A stretch of 64,000 nt of DNA from Kribbella aluminosa. GTDB taxonomy: Bacteria > Actinomycetota > Actinomycetes > Propionibacteriales > Kribbellaceae. Location of the stretch: contig NZ_JAGINT010000001.1 in NCBI RefSeq assembly GCF_017876295.1, forward strand, positions 1,302,001 through 1,366,000, given 5' to 3'. Below, piece by piece: positions 1 through 9,007 of this stretch (the first letter of the stretch is position 1; the number at the start of each line of letters is the position of its first letter). The translations under genes were made by a program, and so were the position numbers. Under the pieces are notes generated by a model that saw only the letters and a program-made list of their open reading frames with translations, was not told the origin of the DNA and searched no databases.

Positions 1-668
1 ACGGCTATGTAGTGGCAGATGAAGGCGGCCACGGTGAAGGCGTGGAAGATTTCGTGGAAGCCGAACCAGCGGGGGGACGGGTTGGGGCGTTTGGTGCCGT
101 AGACGACGGCGCCGATGGAGTACAGGCCGCCGCCGACCGCGATCAGCGTGACGACCGCCGCGCCGCCGGTCTGGTAGATGTCGCCCATCCAGAAGATGGC
201 GACCCAGCCGAGCGCGAGGTAGATCGGCGTGTAGATCCAGCGCGGTGCGCTCAGCCAGAAGATCCGGAACAGGATGCCGGCGGTGGCGCCGCCCCAGACC
301 AGGCCGAGCATCAGCAGGCGGTCCTTGCCGTGCAGCAGGACCATGCCGAGCGGGGTGTAGGTGCCGGCGATCAGCAGGAAGATGTTGCTGTGGTCGAGCC
401 GGCGCAGGATCGCCTCGCCGGTCGGGCCCCAGTAGAACCGGTGGTACAGCGCCGAGATGCCGAACAGCAGCATCGCGCCGACCGTGTAGACCGCGGCCGC
501 CCAGCGGGCGTTGGCGTGCGGGGCCAGGCAGATCAGGACGATGCCGGCGGCGGTGGCGAACGGGAACGTGCCGGCGTGCAACCATCCGCGGAGCTTGGGC
601 TTCAGCGGGCCGAGTCGGCCGGACAGATTGTGACCGAGTTCCTGGGGCTGGGCGCTGGTAGCGGTCAT
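1..668 (-). CDS. Hemolysin III / TrhA family membrane protein (3' end outside window)
   Basis: Multi-pass membrane protein of the hemolysin III (YqfA/TrhA, PAQR-like) family; a pore or lytic activity is not established for most members. Codons 1-222 are present and the C-terminus runs off the left edge. The ATG at 668 follows AAAGGA. A soluble N-terminus of about 30 residues is followed by closely spaced hydrophobic helices. Family hallmarks are SALYHRFYW near residue 75, LDHSNIFLLIAGTYTP near 95 and a histidine motif (RWFGFHEIFH) at the edge. It is divergent from the isoprenyl transferase at 927, the same pairing as Rv1085c/Rv1086 in mycobacteria. An operator-like repeat at 699-733 lies in its upstream region. 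Confidence 0.9.
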   Translation of the reverse strand, partial: MTATSAQPQELGHNLSGRLGPLKPKLRGWLHAGTFPFATAAGIVLICLAPHANARWAAAVYTVGAMLLFGISALYHRFYWGPTGEAILRRLDHSNIFLLIAGTYTPLGMVLLHGKDRLLMLGLVWGGATAGILFRIFWLSAPRWIYTPIYLALGWVAIFWMGDIYQTGGAAVVTLIAVGGGLYSIGAVVYGTKRPNPSPRWFGFHEIFHAFTVAAFICHYIA

Positions 669-698
669 CGCCGTCCTTTCGAGGGGTTCGGTCGGGTA

Positions 699-733
699 TA
701 CCTACGAAACCGTAACCTACGGAACCGTAGGTT
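699..733. promoter_or_regulatory. TetR-type operator: perfect palindrome plus degenerate copy
   Basis: Positions 714-733 form a perfect inverted repeat, AACCTACGG-AA-CCGTAGGTT. Directly beside it, 699-714 (TACCTACGAAACCGTA) repeats the same unit imperfectly. The tandem dyads lie 31-65 nt upstream of the hemolysin III start. Size and symmetry fit a TetR-family operator, but no tetR gene is adjacent inside the window, so the regulator is unknown. Confidence 0.55.
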
Positions 734-926
734 CAATGGTCCAGAAGAATGAAATGTAGGCGACGTCACCCGGACGACGCGACACCTCCGCGTGTTCGAT
801 GCACGAACTTCAAGGAAAGTTCGACCTTGCTGACAGCTTGCTGTGAGGCACTCCAAGACCTCTCGCACCGGGGCGAATCTGGGCTAGCCTCGTGATCGAG
901 AAGTCATTGAGGAGAGCACCCTGCCC

Positions 927-1706
927 ATGCGGACACCTGGCAAGCAGAAGCTGCGCGACGCGGTCTACGGACTGTACGAACGCCGGCTCACCCGATCGCT
1001 GTCGCCGGACCGGATCCCGCGGCACATCGGCGTCATCATCGACGGCAACCGGCGCTGGGCCCGTCAGGTCGGCGACCCGGTGTCGCGCGGTCACGAGGCC
1101 GGGGCCAACAAGATCGCCGAGTTCCTCTACTGGTGCGACGAGGTCGGCGTCAAGGTGGTCACGGTGTGGATGCTGTCCACCGACAACCTGACCCGCCCGG
1201 CCGACGAGCTGGAGCCGCTGCTCCGGATCATCGAGCAGTCCGTCGAGGAGCTGACCGCGATCGGCCGCTGGCGGATCCATCCGGTCGGCGCGCTCGACCT
1301 GCTGCCGGGCAGTACGGCGGAGGCGTTGAAGGCGGCCGAGACCGCGACCCAGGACGTCGACGGCATGCTGGTGAACGTCGCCGTCGGGTACGGCGGCCGC
1401 CGCGAACTCGCCGACGCGGTCCGCTCGCTGCTCCTGGAGGAGGCCGCGCAGGGCATCTCGATCGAGGAGCTGGCCGACCGGGTCGACGTCGAGCACATCG
1501 CCCGGCACCTCTACACGAAGGGCCAGCCGGACCCCGACCTGGTCATCCGTACGTCGGGTGAGCAGCGGCTCGGCGGCTTCCTGCTCTGGCAGAGCGCGCT
1601 CAGTGAGTTCTACTTCTGCGAGGCGCTCTGGCCGGACTTCCGGCACGTCGACTTCCTGCGCGCGATCCGCAGCTACGCCCAACGCGAGCGCCGCTTCGGC
1701 AGCTGA
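927..1706 (+). CDS. uppS: Isoprenyl transferase (cis-prenyl diphosphate synthase)
   Basis: Condenses isopentenyl diphosphate with an allylic diphosphate in cis configuration. Visible family motifs are IGVIIDGNRRWAR with the catalytic Asp39, DNLTRP near 90, and the C-terminal PDLVIRTSGEQRLGGFLLWQ and SEFYF motifs. The 259-residue length is standard. Sequence and the divergent hemolysin III partner resemble Rv1086, the short-chain Z-farnesyl diphosphate synthase, so the product may be a short Z-isoprenoid rather than C55. GAGGAG lies about 12 nt before the ATG. It stands alone, upstream of the phospholipase C gene. Confidence 0.92.
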   Translation: MRTPGKQKLRDAVYGLYERRLTRSLSPDRIPRHIGVIIDGNRRWARQVGDPVSRGHEAGANKIAEFLYWCDEVGVKVVTVWMLSTDNLTRPADELEPLLRIIEQSVEELTAIGRWRIHPVGALDLLPGSTAEALKAAETATQDVDGMLVNVAVGYGGRRELADAVRSLLLEEAAQGISIEELADRVDVEHIARHLYTKGQPDPDLVIRTSGEQRLGGFLLWQSALSEFYFCEALWPDFRHVDFLRAIRSYAQRERRFGS

Positions 1707-1720
1707 GCGTCCGAACGAGG

Positions 1721-1768
1721 ATTGGTCCGGACCTATTCACCAGTTGTCCGGACCAATTTCAATAGCGT
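1721..1768 (+). promoter_or_regulatory. Two GntR-like operator sites plus -10 box before the phospholipase C gene
   Basis: ATTGGTCCGGAC (1721-1732) and GTCCGGACCAAT (1746-1757) form a perfect 12-bp inverted repeat around a 13-nt spacer. Each arm contains a TCCGGA core palindrome, matching the ATTGGTCCGGACCAAT site at 49141-49156. A -10-like TAGCGT follows at 1763-1768. The arms could also fold as an RNA hairpin after uppS, but there is no U-tract and the second arm abuts the -10 box, so an operator reading is preferred. Confidence 0.5.
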
Positions 1769-1845
1769 GATCGCCTGCCGTTCACGGCCAATTCGCCTGC
1801 GCTGAACAGGCTCCCGGACAACCCCGTGAGATCGGAGATGTCCGG

Positions 1846-4800
1846 ATGACCACCGTTTCCCGCCGTACGGTGCTCGGCGGTGCCGTGGGCGCCGCCGTAC
1901 TGGCCGCCCTGCCGCCCAGCCTCCAGCAGGCCCTCGCCGCCCCGAGCCGCCCTGGCCGACTCGAGGACGTCGAGCACGTCGTGATCCTGATGCAGGAGAA
2001 CCGCGCCTTCGACCACTACTTCGGTACCGCCGCCGGCGTCCGCGGCTACGGCGACCGTACTGCGGTCCGTGGCGTGAACGGCCTGCCCGTGATGTTCCAG
2101 CCCGACCCGTCCCGCAACGAGGGCTGGCTGGCGCCGTTCAGCATGAACGCCGCGCACACGAACGCGTACCGCCAGGGCGCCGCCGACTTCGGCTACGCGA
2201 CCTCGATGAGTGCCCGCAACGAGGGCATCGCCGACGGCTACGTGACCCGCCGCGGCAGCGGCTGGCTCGGCCAGGGGTACTACGAACCCGCCGACATGCC
2301 GTTCTACGCCGCCCTGACCTCGGTCTTCACGGTCTGCGACGCCTACCACGCGTCCATGGAGACCAGCACGAACCCGAACCGCGAGCACTTCATGACCGGC
2401 ACCAGCGGCGGCACCGTCCGCGACCTGCCGCTCTTCGACAACACCGAGATCTCCGGCGGCTACGAGTGGACGACGTACGCCGAGCGGCTCGAGGCGGCCG
2501 GGATCACCTGGAAGACGTACCAGGCGCTGGACAACTTCGACGACAACGCACTGGCCTGGTTCTCGGCGTTCGTGAAGGCGAAGCCCGGGTCGTCTCTGTA
2601 CGAGCGCGGCATGCGGATGGTCGGTGACAGCGGCCAGCAGGGTGATGCGTTCGCGATGGGCGCCGCGCTGGTGAAGCAGTTCGCGGACGACGTACGAGCG
2701 GACCAGTTGCCGCAGGTGTCGTGGCTGGTCGCTCCTGCTGCGCTGTCCGAGCACGCGTCGTACACGCCGCCGAACGGCGAGCACCTGACCGCACAGCTGC
2801 TGGCTGCGCTGGCTGACAACCCCGCGGTGTGGGCGAAGACCGCGTTCATCCTGAACTACGACGAGCACGGCGGCTTCTTCGACCACATGCTGCCGCCGAC
2901 GCCTCCCGTGGCTGCTGGTCGCGGCAAGAGCACGGTCAGCCCGGACGGTGAGGTCGTCGTACGTGTCCAGCGCTCCAACGGCAGTGCGGGGTACCGGGTT
3001 GTCAGTCAGAGCGGTCAGTACCGGGTCCGTGCCGCAGACGGGAAGCTGACGTGGTCGAACACGCTGCCGACCGGTGAGACCCAAGTAGGCGGGCCTACCG
3101 CGCTGGGGCTCGGTACGCGCGTGCCGATGATCATCGCCTCGCCCTGGACGCGCGGTAGGGCCGTCGACTCGACCGTGTACGACCACACGTCGGTGATCCA
3201 GTTCCTGGAGCGGCGCTTCGGCGTACTGGAGCCGAACATCAGCCCGTGGCGACGGGCGATCACCGGCGACCTGGTGTCGGCGTTCGACTTCTCCGGTGCG
3301 GAGCCGCAGTGGCCGCAGCTCCCGGACACCAGTGGCAACCGCAAGAAGAGCGACGACGCTGCAGCCCGCCCTGCGCCGACTGTGCCGAGCCCGCAGACCC
3401 CGCCGCGTCAGCAGCGTGGCACGAAGACCCTGCGCCCGCTGCCGTACTCGCTGACGCTGGCCAGTCGCGTCGAGCCCAGCAGGGTGACCGTGGACTTCGC
3501 CAACCACGGTACGCAGGCAGCCGTCATCGCGACGTACCCGGAGCCTGGTGAGAAGCCGCGGTTCTACACCGTCGAGGGTGGCAAGCGGCTGAGCGACGTG
3601 TGGAGCTACGGCGCCGCCGGGTTCGACCTGCGCATGCACGGCCCGAGCGGCACGCTCTGGCACGTACGGGGTCGCGACGGGGCGCTGGACGCCACCGTCG
3701 ACCTGAACGACGCCGTACTGCTTGTGAAGATCGTCAACCACAGCCGCAGGTCGGAGACATTCCAGGTCGGCGATCTCGCGTACGGCGAGGGCACGCGGAC
3801 GGTCGTCGTACCGGCCGGGGCCTCGCGCGCCGTGCCTGTACGGATCGCCTCCCACGGCTGGTACGACGTGGCGATCACTGCGACGGGCGACGCGTTCTTC
3901 TTGCGGCGGCGTGCTGGACGGCTCCCCAGCCGCAGGTCGGGCATCACGGACCCCGCCCTTGGGCTGCCGGACCCGGTGACCGTCTGGTTGACGCTGCCGG
4001 CTCCTGCGACAGGTGACCGCTCCAGCATCGTTCCTGGCCGTCCGACTGTGCTCACGGCCAACCTGTCGAGTGCGGACAAGGTCACCGGCGTGAGAGCAGT
4101 ACTGGACGTTCCTGCGGGCTGGACTGCGAAGCCGGTGGCCGCCGCGCCGCAGAGCCTGGCTGCCGACCAGGTGACGACGGCGACGTGGGAGGTGACAGCA
4201 CCGGCCGGAACAACCGACCTAGACCTGCGGCGGGTACGGGCGTTCGTCTACGGGCTGTCGGGCAACCGGCTGGCCGTCGCGGAGGCCGCGGCCGTCCCGA
4301 AGATTGCTGCGGTGCTGGGCGCGTCCGTGGGGTTGGGCAAGGTGTCGACGACGATCGACGAGCAGGTGATCGTCCCTGGCAAGCAGACGCCAGTGACCGC
4401 GACTCTCACGGCAGGCGACGACCTGACTGCGCTGTCAGCTGCTCTGACGGTGCCGGCGGGCTGGACGTCGTCCCTGGTCACTGCAGCGCCTGCCACGGTG
4501 GCCGCTAGCCAGGTGGTCACGGCTACCTGGAACGTCGCGTCGCCGGCCAACCTGACCAACCAGGACCCGCGCGCCTTGCAGGTCGCCGTACAAGCACAGG
4601 CACGCGGCAGGCAGGTCACGGCAACAGCCACGACCACACCGATGGTCGGGCCGGTGATGACCGGGCACTTGCTGGACGAGGACTTCGAGTCGCTGGCTGA
4701 CCAGCTGCAGACGTCACTCGACCGCCCTGCGCCAGCCACGCTCCTGGGGTGGACAGCCACGCCTCCTGCGGGCTGGTCGGTGGTGAACGCACCAGGAATG

Positions 4801-5301
4801 CCGCAGGGCACGCGTGAGCTGCAGGGCTGGACGTTCATGACCAAGCGGCTGCACAGCACAGGTGCACAGGACCGTGACAAGTTCACGCTGGGCCTCGGAG
4901 TCCTGGCCGTCGCGGACCCGGATGACTGGGACGACACCGGTAACCCGTCGGCCAGTGGTGCCTTCGACTCCACGCTGGTGTCGCCGGCAGTACAGGTCCC
5001 CAGCGGTACGTCGAAGCTGTACCTGGTCTTCGACTCGCACTACCGCCAGGAGGCGCCGCAGAAGGTGTTGCTGACGGCCACGTTCGATACAGGTGCCGCC
5101 GTGGACCTGTTGCGCTACAGCAGTGACGCCTCCGGCAACGACAACGCCGGTAAGGACGCAGAGAACCAGGAGATCCGCAAGGAGATCGCCGTACCTGCTG
5201 GCGCCACGACCGTGACACTGAGGCTCCGTGTGTACGACGCCCGCAACAACTGGTATTGGGCGATCGACCACATCAGGCTGGACTCGAAACCGATCGGCTG
5301 A
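1846..5301 (+). CDS. Secreted phosphocholine-type phospholipase C with extra C-terminal domains
   Basis: A Tat signal peptide (SRRTVLGG then a hydrophobic stretch to about residue 31) precedes a bacterial acid-phosphatase/phospholipase C phosphoesterase domain. Seen are VEHVVILMQENRAFDHYFG near 45, STNPNREHFMTG near 180 and LNYDEHGGFFDHM near 340. Residues about 490-690 carry the usual C-terminal phospholipase beta domains (DUF756-like). Unusually, the 1151-residue protein continues with two NEW3-like repeats (PAGWTAKPVAAAPQSL near 765 and PAGWTSSLVTAAPATV near 870). A final ~220-residue region reads DEDFESLADQ to NWYWAIDHIRL, like domains in secreted peptidases and adhesins. Typical family members have about 700 residues. 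Whether it acts on phosphatidylcholine or another phospholipid is unknown. Confidence 0.88.
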   Translation: MTTVSRRTVLGGAVGAAVLAALPPSLQQALAAPSRPGRLEDVEHVVILMQENRAFDHYFGTAAGVRGYGDRTAVRGVNGLPVMFQPDPSRNEGWLAPFSMNAAHTNAYRQGAADFGYATSMSARNEGIADGYVTRRGSGWLGQGYYEPADMPFYAALTSVFTVCDAYHASMETSTNPNREHFMTGTSGGTVRDLPLFDNTEISGGYEWTTYAERLEAAGITWKTYQALDNFDDNALAWFSAFVKAKPGSSLYERGMRMVGDSGQQGDAFAMGAALVKQFADDVRADQLPQVSWLVAPAALSEHASYTPPNGEHLTAQLLAALADNPAVWAKTAFILNYDEHGGFFDHMLPPTPPVAAGRGKSTVSPDGEVVVRVQRSNGSAGYRVVSQSGQYRVRAADGKLTWSNTLPTGETQVGGPTALGLGTRVPMIIASPWTRGRAVDSTVYDHTSVIQFLERRFGVLEPNISPWRRAITGDLVSAFDFSGAEPQWPQLPDTSGNRKKSDDAAARPAPTVPSPQTPPRQQRGTKTLRPLPYSLTLASRVEPSRVTVDFANHGTQAAVIATYPEPGEKPRFYTVEGGKRLSDVWSYGAAGFDLRMHGPSGTLWHVRGRDGALDATVDLNDAVLLVKIVNHSRRSETFQVGDLAYGEGTRTVVVPAGASRAVPVRIASHGWYDVAITATGDAFFLRRRAGRLPSRRSGITDPALGLPDPVTVWLTLPAPATGDRSSIVPGRPTVLTANLSSADKVTGVRAVLDVPAGWTAKPVAAAPQSLAADQVTTATWEVTAPAGTTDLDLRRVRAFVYGLSGNRLAVAEAAAVPKIAAVLGASVGLGKVSTTIDEQVIVPGKQTPVTATLTAGDDLTALSAALTVPAGWTSSLVTAAPATVAASQVVTATWNVASPANLTNQDPRALQVAVQAQARGRQVTATATTTPMVGPVMTGHLLDEDFESLADQLQTSLDRPAPATLLGWTATPPAGWSVVNAPGMPQGTRELQGWTFMTKRLHSTGAQDRDKFTLGLGVLAVADPDDWDDTGNPSASGAFDSTLVSPAVQVPSGTSKLYLVFDSHYRQEAPQKVLLTATFDTGAAVDLLRYSSDASGNDNAGKDAENQEIRKEIAVPAGATTVTLRLRVYDARNNWYWAIDHIRLDSKPIG

Positions 5302-5600
5302 GCTCGGCCAGCGCAGGCGGTGTCGTCCCGCGGCCGCACCGCCTGCATGCCGTACGCCGACGCAGGTAGTACGCGTACGTCGCGACGCATTTCGAGCATC
5401 CCGGGCGTGTCGGCCATCATCTTGTGGAAATCGTCGCTGATGCCGACCGGCCCACCGACGAACAGGATGATCAAGTTCACGCGGTGCCAGTACAGGATGT
5501 CGCCGACGCCGCCCTGAGCGCCCGGTACGCCGGTGAACGCAAAAACCACCAGTGCTGGCGCGAGCGCGACAACAGCGACCAGTGTGTAGTCAGGAATCAC
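5292..5600 (-). CDS. Possible small membrane protein or 5' gene remnant, antisense to the phospholipase C 3' end
   Basis: Starting at 5600 an open frame gives MIPDYTLVAVVALAPALVVF then a second hydrophobic stretch NLIILFVGGPVGISDDFH, with mostly G/C third positions like neighbouring genes. The first ~95 codons lie in otherwise gene-free DNA. The frame then runs into the antisense of the phospholipase C tail and stops only at 5115. I read it as a real N-terminus whose original 3' part is lost, or as a small unknown protein. No family recognised. Confidence 0.35.
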
Positions 5601-6045
5601 CAGGGCGAGTCACCGGTGCGACCACGCGGTACGACGTACCCTCCAGAATCGAGGCCGAGGCGCGGTCGTCCGGGATCACCCAGTGGAGTGAAGCGGCTCC
5701 CCCGGGGTAGGGGGAAGCCGTAACGCCGTGTTAACCCCGTGGGCTGGCGTGTCGGGCTGCGCAGTTTGCGGGAGGCTCCTACCCTGGCAGAGACGGTCGG
5801 AGGGGAAGCCGGCTGTCACGGGAGGCCCGATCAGTTTGAGAATCTCGTTCCAGCCGGTTGCCCCATGAGGGGCCGAACGGAGTCCCCGAGACCTGAGGTC
5901 CCGGACTCACTGATCGCCGTTGCCGCACACGCGGCGGCGCGGACGGGGCCAACACCAGGCCCCGAGGGCGGCACCCGACCCATCACCTAACCACTGGCGG
6001 GCCGGGGCGAGGGTGTACGTCACGGCCTAGAAGAGGACGTGCGAC
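5601..6045 (+). promoter_or_regulatory. Long structured untranslated region upstream of phoH
   Basis: 445 bases with no convincing gene. Several hairpins are visible, for example CGGGGCC/GGCCCCG at 5944-5964 and a GCCCC/GGGGC hairpin around 5860. An 83-codon frame at 5739-5990 has no ribosome-binding site and an unconvincing sequence. Mycobacterial phoH2 has an upstream antitoxin gene overlapping its start; no equivalent is evident. The region could hold a leader RNA or small RNA, but it matches no riboswitch I can recall. Confidence 0.3.
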
Positions 6046-7377
6046 ATGGCCATCCACGCCAAGGCGTCAAGTACCTCATCCACACCGGACCAGCGCACCT
6101 TCGTGCTGGACACCTCGGTGCTCCTCTCCGACCCGCACGCGATGCTGCGGTTCGACGAGCACGAGGTGGTCGTCCCGGTGGTCGTCGTCACCGAATTGGA
6201 GGCCAAACGGCATCACCCGGAACTCGGCTACTTCGCCCGTACCGCACTGCGACTACTCGACGAGCTCCGGATACTGCACGGACGACTGGACGCACCCCTG
6301 CCAGTGGGGGAGGAGGGTGGAACGCTCCGGGTCGAACTGAACCACACCGACCCGGAGACGCTGCCGGCCGGTTTCCGGCTCGGCGACAACGACAGCCGGA
6401 TCCTGGCCGTGGCCTGCAACTTCATGGCCGAGGGCAGGGACGTGACGCTGGTCTCGAAGGACCTGCCGATGCGGGTCAAGGCGTCGGCGTGCGGCCTGCA
6501 GGCCGAGGAGTACCGGGCCGAGCTGACGCTGGAGTCCGGCTGGACCGGGATGGCCGAGCTCGAGGTCGGTACCCAGGTCGTCGACGACCTCTACGAGAAC
6601 GGCGCCGTGGAGCTGCCGGAGGCCGGCGAGTTCCCGACCCACACCGGGCTCGTGCTGCTGTCCGACCGGGGCAGCGCGCTCGGCCGGGTGATGCCGGACA
6701 AGCGCGTCCGGCTGGTTCGCGGTGACCGCGAGGCGTTCGGGATCCGTGGCCGGTCGGCCGAGCAGCGGGTCGCGCTCGACCTGCTGCTGGACCCCGACGT
6801 CGGGATCATCTCGCTCGGCGGTCGCGCCGGTACCGGCAAGTCCGCGCTCGCGCTGTGCGCCGGCCTGGAGTCGGTGATGGAGCGCCGGCAGCACAAGAAG
6901 GTGATCGTCTTCCGGCCGCTGTTCGCGGTCGGCGGCCAGGAGCTCGGGTACCTGCCGGGCAGCGAGGCCGAGAAGATGGGGCCGTGGGCGCAGGCGGTGT
7001 ACGACACGCTGGGGGCGCTCACCAGCAGCGACGTGATCGACGAGGTCATCGACCGGGGCATGCTCGAGGTGCTGCCGCTGACCCACATCCGCGGCCGGTC
7101 GCTGCACGACGCGTTCGTGATCGTCGACGAGGCACAGTCGCTGGAGCGGAACGTGCTGCTCACGGTGCTGTCCCGGGTCGGCGCGAACTCGCGGGTCGTG
7201 CTCACCCACGACGTCGCCCAGCGGGACAACCTGCGGGTCGGCAGGCACGACGGAGTGGTCGCGGTGGTCGAGCAGCTGAAGGGGCACCCGCTGTTCGCGC
7301 ACGTCACGCTGACCCGCTCGGAGCGGTCGCCGATCGCCGCGCTGGTCACAGAGATGCTGGACGACCTGCAACTGTAA
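6046..7377 (+). CDS. phoH: PhoH family ATPase with N-terminal PIN ribonuclease domain (PhoH2 type)
   Basis: Two-domain protein of 443 residues. The PIN RNase part carries the acidic residues [12 protein letters not shown] (Asp22), TELEAKRHH near 50, [13 protein letters not shown] near 120 and [11 protein letters not shown] near 142. The PhoH ATPase part has Walker A GRAGTGKS near 260 and Walker [12 protein letters not shown] near 360. Mycobacterial PhoH2 (Rv1095) is an RNA helicase/RNase. ATG at 6046 follows GAAGAGGA. It is preceded by a 445-nt leader and followed by a terminator hairpin, so it is probably monocistronic. Confidence 0.93.
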   Translation: MAIHAKASSTSSTPDQRTFVLDTSVLLSDPHAMLRFDEHEVVVPVVVVTELEAKRHHPELGYFARTALRLLDELRILHGRLDAPLPVGEEGGTLRVELNHTDPETLPAGFRLGDNDSRILAVACNFMAEGRDVTLVSKDLPMRVKASACGLQAEEYRAELTLESGWTGMAELEVGTQVVDDLYENGAVELPEAGEFPTHTGLVLLSDRGSALGRVMPDKRVRLVRGDREAFGIRGRSAEQRVALDLLLDPDVGIISLGGRAGTGKSALALCAGLESVMERRQHKKVIVFRPLFAVGGQELGYLPGSEAEKMGPWAQAVYDTLGALTSSDVIDEVIDRGMLEVLPLTHIRGRSLHDAFVIVDEAQSLERNVLLTVLSRVGANSRVVLTHDVAQRDNLRVGRHDGVVAVVEQLKGHPLFAHVTLTRSERSPIAALVTEMLDDLQL

Positions 7378-7425
7378 GGAGTGTCGGTGTAGTTAGGTCA
7401 TAGTTATCTGTAAAGCGAAGGTAAG

Positions 7426-7459
7426 AACGGTGCGGTCGCCACGCGGCGGCCGCGCCGTT
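7426..7459 (+). terminator. Terminator hairpin after phoH
   Basis: AACGGTGCGGTCGCC (7426-7440) pairs with GGCGGCCGCGCCGTT (7445-7459) over 15 positions including two G-U pairs, with the 4-nt loop ACGC. The following tract (GTTCC) is only weakly U-rich. Confidence 0.6.
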
Positions 7460-7548
7460 GTTCCGTGACCTGCTTGTGATCACGGACGGTTTACGCCAGA
7501 GTATGTTCTCGTTGCAGCCGACGGGGGTCGGGTTTCTCGGAAGGACAG

Positions 7549-8253
7549 ATGAAAGCGAAGCGCTCTGTCGCGGTTCTTGCAGTGACCGGAATCGCCGTGG
7601 TCTCCGTTGTCGCCGGTGTCGACCTCTTCAGCTCTCCTGGGAGCAGTAGTGCGTCGGAGCAGGTGTCCGGGCGGGCCGAGATGGCCGTCCTCAACAGTGG
7701 CAAGGTGCTGGCCAGTGACGACAAGCCCTCAACCGCGCCGAACTCCACCGCCGCCAGTGCAGCCGCCGACGCGATCCGGATGCGGAACCAGGTCGAGGCC
7801 ATCGCGCAGCAGCAGGTAACCCTGCAGAACGCGGCCGACCAGAAGATGGCAGCCAAGAACGCCGCGCTGAAGCGCTACGAGGCCCTGGCACGCGCCGCCC
7901 GCTCGTCCAGCGAGGAGCGCGCCAGCCGGGACGCCGAGCGGAAGAAGTACGCGGGCACGCCTAAGGAGGTCGCAATGAACCTCCTCCCCGACCACGGCTG
8001 GAGTCAAAGCCAGTTCAGCTGCCTGGAGAAGCTCTGGAACAAGGAGTCCCGCTGGAAGGTCAGCGCGGCCAACCCGACCTCCTCGGCGTACGGCATCCCG
8101 CAGGCGCTCCCAGGCATCCGGATGGCGGCGTACGGCTCCGACTGGCGCACCAACCCGGTTACCCAGATCAAGTGGGGCCTCGACTACATCGAGGCCACCT
8201 ACGGCTCCCCCTGCGGTGCCTGGGCCCACTCGATGGCCAAGAACTGGTACTGA
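7549..8253 (+). CDS. Secreted lytic-transglycosylase-like (SLT-fold) protein
   Basis: A signal or anchor helix at residues 8-30 (AVLAVTGIAVVSVVAGVDLF) is followed by an Ala/Gln/Lys-rich helical stalk (about 60-135) and a C-terminal lysozyme-like domain. That domain reads LEKLWNKESRWKVSA, in which the Glu of NKESRW fits the transglycosylase catalytic position, then AYGIPQALPGIRMAAYG and a final WAHSMAKNWY. This layout is common in actinobacterial cell-wall hydrolases that cleave peptidoglycan glycan strands outside the membrane. ATG follows GGAAGGACAG. 234 residues. Confidence 0.85.
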   Translation: MKAKRSVAVLAVTGIAVVSVVAGVDLFSSPGSSSASEQVSGRAEMAVLNSGKVLASDDKPSTAPNSTAASAAADAIRMRNQVEAIAQQQVTLQNAADQKMAAKNAALKRYEALARAARSSSEERASRDAERKKYAGTPKEVAMNLLPDHGWSQSQFSCLEKLWNKESRWKVSAANPTSSAYGIPQALPGIRMAAYGSDWRTNPVTQIKWGLDYIEATYGSPCGAWAHSMAKNWY

Positions 8254-8291
8254 CTTCCCGCGTTCGCTAAGCGATCGGGGAGGATGGGGTT

Positions 8292-8936
8292 GTGCGGGAG
8301 ATTGCGCGGGGCGTTGGTGGGCCGGGGGAGGTCGTGCTGCGGCGGCGGGACGACCAGGCGCTGGAGTTGCGCGTCAACGGCGTGTTCGTGATGGACGACC
8401 GGGAGACGTCGAGCGAGGAGTTGCTGGCGTCGGCGGCGCTGGAAGCGGTACGACGCCCCGACCGGGTGCTGGTAGGTGGACTCGGGCTCGGGTACACGGT
8501 CCGGGCGTTGCTGGGCGACGAGCGGCTCGGTGAGGTGGTCGTCGCGGAGATCGAGCCGGACCTGGTGGCGTGGATGCGCGCCGGCCTGGTGCCGTCGGTC
8601 CTCGACGACCCGCGGGTCGCGGTGGTCGTCGACGACGTCAGGACCGTGGTCGCCGACCTCCCCGACGCGTCCGTCGACGCGATCCTGCTGGACGTCGACA
8701 ACGGCCCGGACTTCCTTGTCTACAACGAGAACTCGGCCATCTACACGTCCGGCTTCCTGACCACCTGCCACGGGAAGCTTCGCGCGGGCGGCGTCCTCAC
8801 GGTCTGGTCCTCGTCGGCGTCCCCCGCCCTGCAGTCAGCCGTCGAGGCGGTCTTCGGCGCCTGCGAGGTGAAGCCCGTCCCGGTCGAACTCCAAGGCCGC
8901 GACGAGCTGTACTACGTCTACCAGGGCAGCTCGTAG
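8292..8936 (+). CDS. Spermidine synthase-like / Rossmann methyltransferase-fold protein
   Basis: 214 residues with the polyamine-synthase-like nucleotide fold: [17 protein letters not shown] near 60 (glycine loop), [14 protein letters not shown] near 85 (acidic end of strand 2) and [22 protein letters not shown] near 130 in place of the aminopropyltransferase catalytic Asp region. The N-terminal beta domain is short. True spermidine synthase activity is uncertain; many actinobacterial members are annotated only as spermine/spermidine synthase domain proteins. The GTG start follows GGGGAGGATGGG. Confidence 0.8.
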   Translation: MREIARGVGGPGEVVLRRRDDQALELRVNGVFVMDDRETSSEELLASAALEAVRRPDRVLVGGLGLGYTVRALLGDERLGEVVVAEIEPDLVAWMRAGLVPSVLDDPRVAVVVDDVRTVVADLPDASVDAILLDVDNGPDFLVYNENSAIYTSGFLTTCHGKLRAGGVLTVWSSSASPALQSAVEAVFGACEVKPVPVELQGRDELYYVYQGSS

Positions 8937-9007
8937 CCGGCCGTGGCGTTGTCCACAGCTTGCCTATCAGCGCGTTCCGGCACGTCCGATCGACGTACTC
9001 TGCAGGT

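Noticed and set aside
1759..3855. 698-codon open frame antisense to the phospholipase C gene
   Set aside because: Arg/Val/Gly-biased shadow of a strongly coding, signal-bearing gene; no domain or ribosome-binding site.
5739..5990. 83-codon frame upstream of phoH as a PhoAT-like antitoxin
   Set aside because: No ribosome-binding site, atypical sequence, and it ends 55 nt before phoH instead of overlapping it.
5601..6045. c-di-AMP (ydaO), cobalamin or 6C RNA motif
   Set aside because: Hairpins are present, but none of the conserved core sequences I know for these classes could be found.
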